Below, one piece after another: positions 50,101 to 58,228 of a DNA stretch of 64,000 bases. Made by a program: the position numbers and the translations under genes. The stretch's first letter is position 1. Each line of letters opens with the position of its first letter. Under the pieces are notes generated by a model that worked only from the letters and a program-made list of their open reading frames with translations, was not told the DNA's origin and did not search any database. The stretch comes from Bog-159 sp035308525. Lineage in GTDB: Bacteria; Acidobacteriota; Terriglobia; Bryobacterales; Bryobacteraceae. The stretch is taken from positions 1 to 64,000 of the forward strand of contig DATGGM010000188.1 in NCBI GenBank assembly GCA_035308525.1, in the 5' to 3' direction.

Positions 50101-50726
50101 CGCTTGGGCAGCCCTTTCCAATGGGCATCGACGGCGCTGCATTTAGTTTTGATACCGCCGCGCTCAGCCTGCCCGGACGATTCAGTTTTGTGAGTCCGAC
50201 GCAACTGAATATCCAGGTGCCGTGGGAGCTGCAGGGCCAGACGTCGGCCACTGTGAAGGCAATAGTCGATTACACTTACAGCTCGGTGTATAACCTCGCA
50301 CTGGCCGAGTACGCCCCGGCTTTCTTCACCTATAACTACACGACGGAAGTCGCGGCGCTCGACCTGAACTACAACGTGATCACGCCTTCCAACCCGATCA
50401 AGCGCGGCGATTACGTGCAACTATTCCTGAACGGATTGGGTCCGGTCACTTGCTCGGCATGTACCGGCCTGAACGGCCAGCCGGCGGACGGCGAGGCGGC
50501 GCCAGGCCTGAACGGCACCAATCTGGCCACCACCACGGCCACTCCGACAGTTACAATCGGCGGGCAGAGTGCCGATGTGATTTTCAGCGGCCTGGCGCCC
50601 GGCCTTGTCAGTCTGTACCAGGTGAATGTCAAGGTACCGGACAACATCTCCGCAGGCGCGCAGTCGATTACCTGCTCGATTGGAGGAAAGACTTCCAATC
50701 CAAAATACACTCTGGCCGTTCAGTAA
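47169..50726 (+). CDS. Secreted subtilisin-like serine protease with PA and TIGR03437-type domains
   Basis: A 1185-residue exported protease from the ATG at 47169, which gives a signal peptide (MRLTRL to TWAAA). Residues ~25-115 resemble an I9-type propeptide (RWVVMLTEKPAVERY...VKSVTPMPRY). The S8 catalytic triad is present: D151 (IAIIDTGID), H225 (DGHGTGVASVAAG) and S606 (GTSFSSPMFSGAAAL). A PA-domain insert lies at ~400-520 (CDFGTKIGNAQNAGAVGVIFIDNG). After Ig-like segments the C-terminal ~250 residues form a TIGR03437-type domain (VAPGSWISVYGTNL, PTQLNIQVPWEL, GDYVQLFLNGLGPV). It probably degrades external protein. Confidence 0.88.
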   Translation: MRLTRLTLMMTLAAVSLTWAAAPSPTRWVVMLTEKPAVERYPGKFARTRAVAEPYRQHLRQVQANLRQQIESTHARVTGSVQHLINAIFVVATPAQAENLRHLAGVKSVTPMPRYHKADQLSISNVSAAWGVSAIGGQVNAGAGVAIAIIDTGIDITQLSFNDSGFTAPAGYPICDVAANCAFTNNKVIVARSYVSDIVTSDVTGSSNAAQDRPDDLTARDVDGHGTGVASVAAGNPVSFNGTTISGVAPQAYLGNYKIFGSDDVNPNGSGNIIQAVDDAVADGMNVINLSLGSPAGYYGDGPLDTNCSGGPCDTLAYTLEQAVENGQVVVVAAAGNQGNTGYQYNQNSASLPTLATVGSPAYAPSVIGAGGIQNDVTYVQSVGVAGSGAPSNLQAIPAKTSADGPEPAAPFTAPLVDVTQAGDSDGLLCNPIAPSALVNDIAVIRRGSCDFGTKIGNAQNAGAVGVIFIDNGTGFYPWSAGSGALIPAFLVSQSSGQSLQSYVDSNSGANGTMSPYPYQVPVSAGYQYLADKCSPGTAPPLSIALIPESVACFAGIGPVLGANGAFSVKPDVSAAATDFLLASETSDSNGELFNYSGFGTADGTSFSSPMFSGAAALVLQATGSAGISLSPLQVKSALVNTGSLTGLRTADGSASAPINEVGTGLLQAQNAVISTVQVILAPGCSPLNGNLCFGSSVEFGQIAGGSLPLSGNIGLANAGTNPVTLSLSVAEPAGASGTQVLVNNSTAASVTIPANQVTTAVVSLSGGIPAPGRYEGLITATGGPTPLYIPYQFLVSDNTPFDIIPLNETPPGFYGFDGPVGANIPWYNTVSCTAVNSCVLDYGSIAIQVIDRFGVPVASAPVQWAVTAGGGSVLQGAQYTDTSTGPTGVAGASVVLGASPGLQEFTATVNGMTFAFDGNARTVPFINAGGIVDAATAATPVAPGSWISVYGTNLTDSLQGNNGTDDAFDNCPQCNPALGQPFPMGIDGAAFSFDTAALSLPGRFSFVSPTQLNIQVPWELQGQTSATVKAIVDYTYSSVYNLALAEYAPAFFTYNYTTEVAALDLNYNVITPSNPIKRGDYVQLFLNGLGPVTCSACTGLNGQPADGEAAPGLNGTNLATTTATPTVTIGGQSADVIFSGLAPGLVSLYQVNVKVPDNISAGAQSITCSIGGKTSNPKYTLAVQ

Positions 50727-50849
50727 TCCTGGCGCGCCAGTACCGTACCGATTTAGAAAAGTACCGTTTGGTCGGCCGCGGCCAGAGCCGGTACCCGGAT
50801 TCATTGACATCCCCTGCTGCCCGCGCCAATCTGGCAGCAGAGGACCGAA

Positions 50850-51524
50850 ATGAAGACTGCACTGTTGTTCGCCGCTCTCATCATACCGGCGCACGCCAGC
50901 ATCATCAACCTGGATGTCTCGGGCACGCTTGGCCCGCTGCTGGGCGGTGTGGATCCCCTGTCTTTGTCGGGACAGGACTTCACAGCGTCCGGAACTTTTA
51001 CTCAAAATCCTTTGCTGATCGGCACAACGCCGGACTCCGCGACTTACAGCCTTCCGGGTACGCTGTTGATTGCCGCGGGCGCATTTGACCTGGCTGGTTA
51101 CAATGCCACGCTGGCGCTGACCACTCCGCTGACGGGACCGGATAGGGTCGTGTTGGATTTCTCCATAGTCGAGTTCACGGTTTCGCCGCAAGTCTCCGCA
51201 TCTCTGTTACTGCCCGCCGGCACGTTGAGCGGAACCGGCTTTCAGGATTTCTCGGTCAATGTCAGCGAGCCAACCAGCAGCCTGTCGTACGAGATGATAG
51301 GGAATTCGGCAATTATTACCGGCGATTTGGGTATTAACGGTGTGGCGTCCATTTCAGGCGCCGGCGGATCACAAGCTCCCGAGCCTGTAACGAGTGTATT
51401 GATGGCCGCCGGATTGCTGGCGATGTCCCTGCTCTTCTTTATCCGCGGCCATCGGCGTTCATCCGCGGCCGGATACTCTGATCTTAGTGCAGCGCGGGAA
51501 GCAAAACATATTGTCCGCGAATGA
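50850..51524 (+). CDS. PEP-CTERM sorted exoprotein with repeat-derived C-terminal tail
   Basis: A 224-residue exported protein. A short signal peptide (MKTALLFAALIIPAHA) and a beta-rich body with no recognised fold are followed by the sorting signal: GGSQAPEPVTS, a hydrophobic helix (VLMAAGLLAMSLLFFI) and a basic end (RGHRR). PEP-CTERM proteins are cut by exosortase after PEP; no exosortase gene is in the window. The reading frame continues ~21 residues beyond the usual basic end into an intergenic inverted repeat (see 51438-51555), which itself encodes IRGHRRSSAAG. A GAGG ribosome site lies 6 bases before the ATG. Confidence 0.75.
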   Translation: MKTALLFAALIIPAHASIINLDVSGTLGPLLGGVDPLSLSGQDFTASGTFTQNPLLIGTTPDSATYSLPGTLLIAAGAFDLAGYNATLALTTPLTGPDRVVLDFSIVEFTVSPQVSASLLLPAGTLSGTGFQDFSVNVSEPTSSLSYEMIGNSAIITGDLGINGVASISGAGGSQAPEPVTSVLMAAGLLAMSLLFFIRGHRRSSAAGYSDLSAAREAKHIVRE

Positions 51525-51555
51525 ACGCGGATGAACCCGGATAAACGCGGATAAA
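51438..51555. repeat. Inverted repeat of 10-bp 'TTCATCCGCG' units overlapping a gene end
   Basis: The left arm (51438-51468) reads TTTATCCGCGGCCATCGGCG then TTCATCCGCGG. The right arm (51518-51555) reads, on the minus strand, TTTATCCGCG TTTATCCGGG TTCATCCGCG TTCATTCGCG. The arms match over most of 32 positions and could form a long stem with a ~50-base loop. Similar 'ATCCGCGTTCATCCGCG' intergenic repeats are known from many environmental bacterial genomes. Confidence 0.6.
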
Positions 51556-51575
51556 AACAGCCAGCTTCTCTGCGG

Positions 51576-51581
51576 TATATT
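51576..51581 (+). promoter_or_regulatory. -10 element (TATATT) of leuA; decides the start
   Basis: TATATT ends 2 bases before the ATG at 51584 and 14 bases before the ATG at 51596. If used, transcription starts near 51588 and only the second ATG is translated. Confidence 0.4.
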
Positions 51582-51595
51582 GGATGGCTACAGCC

Positions 51596-53191
51596 ATGTC
51601 CGGGAAAGTCGCTGTATTCGACACCACGCTGCGGGATGGTGAGCAAGCCGCCGGCACGCGGTTGGGCAGCCGCGAAAAGCTCATGATCGCCCGGCAGCTC
51701 GCTCGATTGCGCGTGGATATCATCGAAGCCGGATATCCGGCCTCCTCGCCGGAAGACTTCGATGCCGTGCAATTGCTCGCGCAGGAGATTGAAGGGCCGG
51801 TAATCTGCGCCCTCTCGCGCGCCGTGCCTTCCGACATCGAGGCTTGCGGTAAAGCCCTGTCCCGATCCAAACGCGCGCGCATTCACACAGGCATCGGCGT
51901 ATCTGATATCCATGTGATGGGCAAGTTCCAGGATGAGCGCTACGGCAGCACCCTGCCGCAGAAGAAGACCACCATGCTGGCTATGGCGGTGGAGGCGGTC
52001 AGGCTGGCGAAGAGCTGCGTGAGTGACGTAGAGTTTTACGCCGAAGACGCCGGCCGCGCCGATCCTTGTTATCTTTTCGAAATGCTGGCGGCGGCCATCG
52101 AAGCCGGCGCCACCGTCGTGAACATCCCCGATACCACCGGCTACACGGTGCCCGAACAATATGGCGCGCTCATCCGCGCGGTTCGCGAGAAGGTGCCCAA
52201 CATCGATCGGGCGGTGATCAGCGTGCACTGCCACGACGATCTGGGGCTGGCAGTGGCCAATACGCTGTGCGGCGTCCTGAACGGCGCGCGCCAGGTGGAA
52301 GGCACCATCAACGGCATCGGCGAGCGGGCCGGCAACGCGGCCTTGGAAGAGGTGGTGATGGCGCTGCGTACCCGCCGCGACTATTTCGGAGTGGATACCG
52401 GAATCGATGCGCGGGAGTTTTCGCGAACCAGCCGGCTGGTCGCCGACATGCTCGGGATGCCGGTGCCTGCCAATAAGGCGGTGGTGGGCGGCAATGCCTT
52501 CTCGCATAGCTCGGGCATCCACGTCGATGGCTTTCTGAAGGAGCGCGAAACGTACGAGATCATGCGGCCCGAAGATGTGGGCATTTCGGAAAGCCGCGTG
52601 GTGCTGACGGCGCGCACCGGGCGGCACGGGTTGCGCGACCGTCTGGAGAAGCTGGGATACACGCTTTCGCAGGACGAATTGAATCAGGCTTATCAGCGAT
52701 TCCTGGCCGTAGCCGACAAGAAGCAGGAAGTGTTCGACGAGGATCTGGTCGCCATCCTGCATGATGAGATCCACCCGGCGTCGGAGACTTACCAGCTTGA
52801 GTACCTGCACATCTATTCCGGGACGTCGGCCATCCCCACCGCGACCGTTCGCCTGCGTATTCGCGATGAAGTGCGCGAAGGCGCGTCCATTGGCGACGGA
52901 CCGGTAGATGCGGCTTGCAAGGCCATTTCCGGCGTTACGCGGAGCGCGGCCAGGCTGGTGCGCTACGAGATCCGGGCGGTCACCAGCGGGACCGAGGCGC
53001 TGGGCGAGGTTACCGCGCAGCTTGAGGAAGATGGCTGGAAGGTGGTGGGACGCGGAGCATCCACCGACGTGATCGAAGCCAGCGCCCGCGCCTACATCGA
53101 CGGCCTCAATAAGCTGGCGAATCTCGAGTCCAGGCGCTCGGCGAATGCCCTCCGCGCCGAGATCAGTCCCGCCCCAAACACGTTAGACTGA
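51596..53191 (+). CDS. leuA: 2-isopropylmalate synthase
   Basis: A 531-residue enzyme that condenses acetyl-CoA with 2-ketoisovalerate, the first committed step of leucine synthesis. The TIM-barrel catalytic part has FDTTLRDGEQAAGTRL (residues ~8-23), AEDAGRADPCYLFEM, VISVHCHDDLGLAVANTL (metal His pair, ~209) and GARQVEGTINGIGERAGNAALEEV (~235-258). VGGNAFSHSSGIHVDG is followed by the C-terminal leucine-sensing domain from ~390. The HCHDDLG/NGIGERAGNA blocks separate it from citramalate synthase, though CimA cannot be fully excluded. glgA follows 13 bases later. Confidence 0.88.
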   Translation: MSGKVAVFDTTLRDGEQAAGTRLGSREKLMIARQLARLRVDIIEAGYPASSPEDFDAVQLLAQEIEGPVICALSRAVPSDIEACGKALSRSKRARIHTGIGVSDIHVMGKFQDERYGSTLPQKKTTMLAMAVEAVRLAKSCVSDVEFYAEDAGRADPCYLFEMLAAAIEAGATVVNIPDTTGYTVPEQYGALIRAVREKVPNIDRAVISVHCHDDLGLAVANTLCGVLNGARQVEGTINGIGERAGNAALEEVVMALRTRRDYFGVDTGIDAREFSRTSRLVADMLGMPVPANKAVVGGNAFSHSSGIHVDGFLKERETYEIMRPEDVGISESRVVLTARTGRHGLRDRLEKLGYTLSQDELNQAYQRFLAVADKKQEVFDEDLVAILHDEIHPASETYQLEYLHIYSGTSAIPTATVRLRIRDEVREGASIGDGPVDAACKAISGVTRSAARLVRYEIRAVTSGTEALGEVTAQLEEDGWKVVGRGASTDVIEASARAYIDGLNKLANLESRRSANALRAEISPAPNTLD

Positions 53192-53204
53192 TTCTTTACA
53201 CCGC

Positions 53205-54623
53205 ATGAAAATCCTGATGGTAGCCTCGGAGGCGGCGCCGTTTGCCAAGACCGGCGGGCTCGCTGACGTGGTGGGATCGCTGCCGGCCGCGCTCAAAGCG
53301 CTGGGCCACCAGGTGGCCGTGCTGCTGCCGCGCTATGCCACCGTGGATCTGAAAGCCGCCCGCCGGGTCTATGACTGGCTGCCCGTCTGGCTCCCGCCGC
53401 GCCGCTTCGATACGTCCCTCTACCTCATCGAGAGCGAGACGCCTTTCTATTTTCTGGATTGTCCGCCGCTATTCGACCGGCCCGGCTTCTACGGCGAGGA
53501 CGGCGTGGATTATCCCGACAACCACATCCGGTTCGCGGTGTTGGCCCAGGCGGCTCTGGCCTTCAGCCGGCGCGTCTGGCTGCCGGACATCCTGCACTGC
53601 CATGACTGGCAGGCCGGGCTGGCGCCGGTCTATCTGCGTGCCATTTTCGGGAACGATCCCACGTTTCTGGCGATGCGCTCGCTGTTCACCGCGCACAACG
53701 TCGGATATCACGGCCTTTTCCCGGCTGAAACGCTGGCGGATATCGGCCTGGCCGGGTCCCAGGTGTTCCGGCCGGACGGGCTGGAATTCTTCGGTAAGGT
53801 CTGCTACCTAAAGGGCGGACTGAACTACGCACACGCGCTGAACACGGTCAGCCCCACCTACGCCCGCGAGATTCAGACTCCCGAATACGGCTTCGGAATG
53901 GACGGCGTGCTGCGGGCGCGCAGCCCGGTGCTATCCGGCATCCTGAACGGCGTGGATTACAAGGAATGGAATCCGGAAACCGACCGTTTTATCGCGGCGC
54001 ACTATTCGGCCGCCGATCTAAGCGGCAAGCGCGCCTGCAAACGGGATCTGGTAACGGAGTTCGGGCTGCCTGCGGAAGCCATGGACGCGCCTTTGATCGG
54101 CGTGGTCTCCCGCTTCACCAGCCAGAAGGGCGCCGAACTGATCGCGGAGACCGCCGACAACATGGTGGCCGAAGGCTTTTATATGGTCGCATTGGGCACG
54201 GGAGAGCCCGAATATGAGGAACTCTTCCAGGCCATCGCCGCGCGGCATCCCGCGCGCATCGCCGTGCGGATCGCGTATCGTAACGCGCTGGCGCACAAGA
54301 TTGAAGCCGGCGCCGACCTGTTCCTCATGCCCAGCCGCTACGAGCCGTGTGGCTTGAACCAGATGTATAGCCTCCGATATGGTACCGTGCCGGTGGTGCG
54401 CGCAACCGGGGGGCTTGATGATACCATCGAACCTGGGACGGGTTTCAAGTTCCGGGAATTCTCCGGGAACGCGCTGGCGGGCGCATTGCGGGCCGCGCGC
54501 GAGGTGTTCGCCGACGCGGACGGCTGGCGTACGATGATGCTGGCGGGCATGGCTAAGGATTTTTCCTGGAACGCTTCGGCCGTCGAGTACGACAGGCTTT
54601 ACCAGCGGTTGAGAGGGGCTTGA
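53205..54623 (+). CDS. glgA: Glycogen synthase (ADP-glucose type, GT5)
   Basis: A 472-residue starch/glycogen synthase that elongates alpha-1,4-glucan. It shows the N-terminal KTGGLADVVGSLPAAL (KxGGL donor loop, residues ~15-30), HCHDWQAGLAPVYLRAIF, FTAHNVGYHG and the C-terminal FLMPSRYEPCGLNQMYSLRYGTVPVVRATGGLDDTIEPG (~372-410). The length is normal. It is 13 bases after leuA and probably in the same transcript. No glgB or glgC gene is in view. Confidence 0.94.
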   Translation: MKILMVASEAAPFAKTGGLADVVGSLPAALKALGHQVAVLLPRYATVDLKAARRVYDWLPVWLPPRRFDTSLYLIESETPFYFLDCPPLFDRPGFYGEDGVDYPDNHIRFAVLAQAALAFSRRVWLPDILHCHDWQAGLAPVYLRAIFGNDPTFLAMRSLFTAHNVGYHGLFPAETLADIGLAGSQVFRPDGLEFFGKVCYLKGGLNYAHALNTVSPTYAREIQTPEYGFGMDGVLRARSPVLSGILNGVDYKEWNPETDRFIAAHYSAADLSGKRACKRDLVTEFGLPAEAMDAPLIGVVSRFTSQKGAELIAETADNMVAEGFYMVALGTGEPEYEELFQAIAARHPARIAVRIAYRNALAHKIEAGADLFLMPSRYEPCGLNQMYSLRYGTVPVVRATGGLDDTIEPGTGFKFREFSGNALAGALRAAREVFADADGWRTMMLAGMAKDFSWNASAVEYDRLYQRLRGA

Positions 54624-54675
54624 ATCCCCCGGCCGCTGAATGGATCTAATTCTAATAGGAGAGTAGGATACCGTA

Positions 54676-55023
54676 ATGGCGGGTCAAAATACGCTAACCT
54701 TTACCGACGGAAGTTTCGACCAGGACGTTCTGCGGTCCGAAGTGCCTGTTTTGGTGGATTTTTGGGCCGAGTGGTGCGGCCCGTGCCGGCAGATGGCGCC
54801 CACGATCGACGTGGTTGCCCAGGAATACGCCGGAAAGCTCAAGGTAGGCAAGCTGGACGTGGACTCCAACATCAACACCGCCGGGCGCTACAACATCCGC
54901 GGCATTCCAACCTTGTTGTTGTTCAAGGACGGGCACGTCGTCGAGCAGCGCGTGGGCGCCGTGGGCAAGTCGGAGCTTGTGCGAATGGTGCAAGCACACG
55001 TCACACAGCCTACCACCACGTAA
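54676..55023 (+). CDS. trxA: Thioredoxin
   Basis: A 115-residue thioredoxin with FTDGSFDQDVLRSEVPVLVDFWAEWCGPCRQMAPTIDVVA, the active-site WCGPC at about residues 33-37, KLDVDSN and the cis-Pro loop NIRGIPTLLLFKDG. It reduces protein disulfides in the cytoplasm. Two possible ribosome sites (AGGAGAG at 54657 and TAGGA at 54664) precede the ATG, and TCTAAT at 54651 may be a -10 box. Confidence 0.95.
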   Translation: MAGQNTLTFTDGSFDQDVLRSEVPVLVDFWAEWCGPCRQMAPTIDVVAQEYAGKLKVGKLDVDSNINTAGRYNIRGIPTLLLFKDGHVVEQRVGAVGKSELVRMVQAHVTQPTTT

Positions 55024-55045
55024 ACCATCCGGTGTTTGCAAGGCC

Positions 55046-55420
55046 TCAGACCCGGGGCCGCGCCGCTCGCAGTTCTCCGTCCTGACTCATGCCGATCACT
55101 TCCTGGCACGGCACGCAGTAGCGCGCCCAGGGAAGCGCCTGCAGCCGCTTCGGCGGGATCGGCTGTTCGCACGACAAGCAGGTCCCGTAATCCCCCGAGC
55201 GCACGCGGTCCAAAGCTTCCTCCACCAGGCGGAGCTGCCCGTAATCCAGGCTGTTCAGCCGCAGGGAAACGAATTCATCGTGGGAAAGCTGCGCTTGGTC
55301 TTCTTCCGCGATGCGGCCCATGGCGGCCAGGGTGTCGAATTTGACTCCCAAACCGGATACGACCTGCTCGCGCTTCTCGAGCAGCATCCGCTGATAGTCG
55401 TCGGTTGAGCTTTTGTGCAT
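55046..55420 (-). CDS. TraR/DksA-family zinc-finger protein
   Basis: A 124-residue protein. A helical coiled-coil region (residues ~5-78: DDYQRMLLEKREQVVSGLGVKFDTL, LRLVEEALDRVRSGDYGTC) is followed by the zinc finger CLSCEQPIPPKRLQALPWARYCVPC (C-x2-C ... C-x2-C, ~82-106). Relatives bind the RNA polymerase secondary channel and adjust transcription. The tip lacks the DxxDxA motif of DksA, so an RNA polymerase role is uncertain. A GGGAG lies 12 bases before the ATG. It converges on trxA. Confidence 0.85.
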   Translation of the reverse strand: MHKSSTDDYQRMLLEKREQVVSGLGVKFDTLAAMGRIAEEDQAQLSHDEFVSLRLNSLDYGQLRLVEEALDRVRSGDYGTCLSCEQPIPPKRLQALPWARYCVPCQEVIGMSQDGELRAARPRV

Positions 55421-55571
55421 GAACTGTGTTCTCCCACAGTGCGCTGTGATATTTCAGACAGCAAGCGCTTGAATTGGCTCAAGAGAACTTAGCAGAATTC
55501 TCGCCGGAACACAAGCTTTGTTTTTACTCCGCCGGCCTCTTTAAATCGGGTGACGCCCGGGCAGCGCTAAG
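55421..55571. other. Intergenic region between the TraR/DksA-like gene and the NtrC-type regulator
   Basis: 151 bases with divergent genes on both sides, so it must hold both promoters. I find no -24/-12 sigma-54 site (TGGCAC-N5-TTGC) in it and no clear -10/-35 pair. Confidence 0.3.
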
Positions 55572-56942
55572 ATGGAAAAAGATACACCCTTTCGCATGAA
55601 GAGACGCATCCTGGTAGTTGAGGACGAGGAGAAACTTCGCCGCGTGCTCGAGTTGCAACTCACCTCCGCCGGCTTTGAGGTGGACAAGGCGCGCACCGCC
55701 GAAGAAGCGCTGAAAATCGCCGACCGCGCCGACCTCGTCCTGACCGATCTGCGCCTCCCGAATATGGACGGGCTGGAGCTGCTGGCCTCCATTCGCCGCC
55801 AGAATTCGCAAACGCCGGTCGTCGTCATGACCGCGTTCGGCACCATCGAGACCGCGGTCGAGGCCATGAAGACCGGCGCCACCGACTTCCTGTTGAAACC
55901 TTTCTCGCTCGATCACCTGATGACCGTCGTGCAGAAGGCGCTCGAAATGCGCGCCCTGCGCGACGAGAACCTGAAGCTGCGCGAAGAGTTGGGACGCCGC
56001 TACGAGTTCGACAACATCGTGGGGCGCAGCGCGCCCATGCAGGAAATCTTCGCCACCATCATGCGCGTCGCGCCCACCCGCGCCACCGTGCTGCTGGCCG
56101 GCGAAAGCGGGGTCGGCAAGGACCTCATCGCGCGCGCCATCCACTTTCACTCGCCGCGCCGGGACCGGCCGCTGGTAAAAATCAACTGCACCGCGATCCC
56201 CGAAAACCTGATGGAGAGCGAGCTTTTCGGCTTTGAGAAAGGCGCGTTCACCGGCGCGCAGAACACCAAGCCGGGAAAGTTCGAGCAGGCCGATACCGGC
56301 ACTGTCTTTCTGGACGAAATCGGAGACGTGCCCGCGTCCATTCAGGTGAAACTGCTGCGGGTCCTGCAGGAGCGCGAGTTCGAGCGCCTGGGCAGCAACG
56401 TCACGCGCCACATCGACGTGCGGGTGGTGGCCGCCACCAACCAGGATCTGCGCGCGGCGCTGGAGCAAGGGACTTTTCGCGAAGACCTTTATTACCGTCT
56501 CAACGTGGTCCCCATGAATATCCCGCCGCTGCGCGAGCGCAAAGAGGACATTCCATTTCTGGCGCAGCATTTCGTCGCCAAGCTGGGCCCGGACACGGGC
56601 AACCGCGTCCAATCCATAACCGACGCGGGCATCGCCAAGCTGATGACTTATCACTGGCCGGGTAATGTCCGTGAGCTGGAAAACGTCGTCGAGCGCAGCC
56701 TGGTGATGTGCTCGGGCGCGCGCCTGGACGCGGCCGATATCAAGTTGGAAATGGCGCCGCGCAGCCGCGTGCAGACGGATCACTTCCTGCCCGAAGACAT
56801 GACCCTCGACCAATACGAGCAGGACCTCATCCGCGAGGCGCTGCGCCGCGCCGACGGCAATAAGAGCCAGGCCGCCCGCCTGTTGGGCCTCACGCGCAAC
56901 GCTCTGCGCTACCGGCTGACGCAAATGGGCCTGGAATCGTGA
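55572..56942 (+). CDS. NtrC-family sigma-54-dependent response regulator
   Basis: A 456-residue regulator. The receiver domain (residues ~10-125) has VVEDEEK, the phospho-acceptor in LVLTDLRLPNMDG and the LLKPFS lysine. The AAA+ sigma-54 activator domain (~145-370) has Walker A GESGVGKD, the sigma-54 contact GAFTGA, Walker B VFLDEIGDV and a second-region-of-homology stretch. The C-terminal Fis-type helix-turn-helix reads LIREALRRADGNKSQAARLLGLTRNALRYRL. No histidine kinase gene is adjacent, so its partner is elsewhere. The start at 55596 (MKRRILVVED) is an equally good alternative. Confidence 0.92.
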   Translation: MEKDTPFRMKRRILVVEDEEKLRRVLELQLTSAGFEVDKARTAEEALKIADRADLVLTDLRLPNMDGLELLASIRRQNSQTPVVVMTAFGTIETAVEAMKTGATDFLLKPFSLDHLMTVVQKALEMRALRDENLKLREELGRRYEFDNIVGRSAPMQEIFATIMRVAPTRATVLLAGESGVGKDLIARAIHFHSPRRDRPLVKINCTAIPENLMESELFGFEKGAFTGAQNTKPGKFEQADTGTVFLDEIGDVPASIQVKLLRVLQEREFERLGSNVTRHIDVRVVAATNQDLRAALEQGTFREDLYYRLNVVPMNIPPLRERKEDIPFLAQHFVAKLGPDTGNRVQSITDAGIAKLMTYHWPGNVRELENVVERSLVMCSGARLDAADIKLEMAPRSRVQTDHFLPEDMTLDQYEQDLIREALRRADGNKSQAARLLGLTRNALRYRLTQMGLES

Positions 56943-57106
56943 CGCAGAGGGCCCGCAAGTCTTGATCTCTTGGCTAGTGTACATACTGGGTATAGGCGCC
57001 GTACATGCAATGGACCCTTAACACTCCTGCCGCCGCGGCCAGCTAAGCCTAACCCTCTGCTTCCACAACATCATCGAACTGGCCGCCGATGTGCCATCGT
57101 AGTGGC

Positions 57107-58228
57107 ATGGCAAGCGAATGGGAAGGTTTTCTGGACCGCTGGCAAACCGCGGGCCTGCTGGAAGCGGAACGCGCGGGCCGTATCCGCGAATGGGAACGTA
57201 CCCGATCGCGCTCCCGGGGATTGAGCTGGCCGGTACGCATCGCCCTGGCCTTTGGGGCGATTCTGCTGGCCGCCGGCGTACTGCTGTTCGTCTCATCGCA
57301 TTGGGATGAGATGTCGCCCGCGGGCCGCATGTCGCTGCTGGTGGCGGCCGTCGCGGTGCTGCATGGCGGCGGCAGCGCCGTGGCCGGCCGTTTTGCGGCC
57401 CTCTCCGTCACCCTGCACGCGGTGGGAAGCATCGCCTTGGGTGGCGCCATCGCCCTGGCCGGACAGATCTTCAACCTGTCCGAACACTGGCCCGGCGCCG
57501 TCTTGCTCTGGGCCCTTGGCGTGGGTCTGGCGTGGCTGCTGTTGAAGCACTGGACCCAGGGTGCGCTCTTCGCCATCCTGGTTCCATGGTGGTTGGCGGG
57601 CGAGTGGGAAACCCGCGTAGCGCTTGAGAATTCGAAATCCATGATGCCCGCCTGGGTAGGCATCTGCGCGCTCAGCTTCGTTTACCTGGCCGCGCGCCGG
57701 GCGCCCTTGGATTCGCCGATGCGCAGAGCCTTGGCATGGATCGGCGGACTGGCGCTACTTCCGGCCGCGGCCATAGTGGCCACCTACGGGCTATGGGAGC
57801 GCGGGAACATCGCGGGAGGATGGCCGGCCGCAATCGCCTGGGTGGTCGCGCTAGGCGCACCGCTGCTGGCCGCCGTGCTGCTGGATACGCGCCGGGCCGT
57901 CTGGAGTTCGCTGGCGGTCGCCTGGACTCTGCTTTTGGGTGTCATCGGAAATGCGCCGCATGCCGACCTGCCCGTGTACGCCTGGTGTATCGTGGGCGCG
58001 GCGGGCTTGGCCGCATGGGGTATCCGCGACGGGCGCGCCGAGCGCGTCAACCTGGGCGTCGCCGGCCTGGGAGTCACGGTGCTGTCTTTCTATTTTTCCA
58101 GCGTCATGGACAAACTCGACCGTTCCGCCAGCCTGATCGGGATCGGCCTTCTGTTTCTCGGCGGGGGCTGGGCGCTGGAGCAGACCCGCCGGCGGCTGCT
58201 GGCGAGGATGTCAAAGGAGGCTTTATGA
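57107..58228 (+). CDS. DUF2157 membrane protein
   Basis: A 373-residue polytopic membrane protein from the ATG at 57107. Residues ~1-50 are soluble and helical (EGFLDRWQTAGLLEAERAGRIREWERTRS), followed by about eleven to twelve TM helices, with FVSSHWDEMSPAGRMSL after the first. This is the DUF2157 family, function unknown. It overlaps the next gene by ATGA, as is usual for the DUF2157-GDYXXLXY pair. The start at 57089 is less likely. Confidence 0.8.
   Translation: MASEWEGFLDRWQTAGLLEAERAGRIREWERTRSRSRGLSWPVRIALAFGAILLAAGVLLFVSSHWDEMSPAGRMSLLVAAVAVLHGGGSAVAGRFAALSVTLHAVGSIALGGAIALAGQIFNLSEHWPGAVLLWALGVGLAWLLLKHWTQGALFAILVPWWLAGEWETRVALENSKSMMPAWVGICALSFVYLAARRAPLDSPMRRALAWIGGLALLPAAAIVATYGLWERGNIAGGWPAAIAWVVALGAPLLAAVLLDTRRAVWSSLAVAWTLLLGVIGNAPHADLPVYAWCIVGAAGLAAWGIRDGRAERVNLGVAGLGVTVLSFYFSSVMDKLDRSASLIGIGLLFLGGGWALEQTRRRLLARMSKEAL

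Noticed and set aside
51242..52810. 522-codon minus-strand open frame
   Set aside because: It lies opposite leuA, whose conserved blocks are complete, and it crosses the intergenic inverted repeat.
57736..58224. Extended N-terminus for the GDYXXLXY gene
   Set aside because: This part is an alternative frame of the DUF2157 gene. The AAAGGAGG site and the ATGA overlap place the start at 58225.
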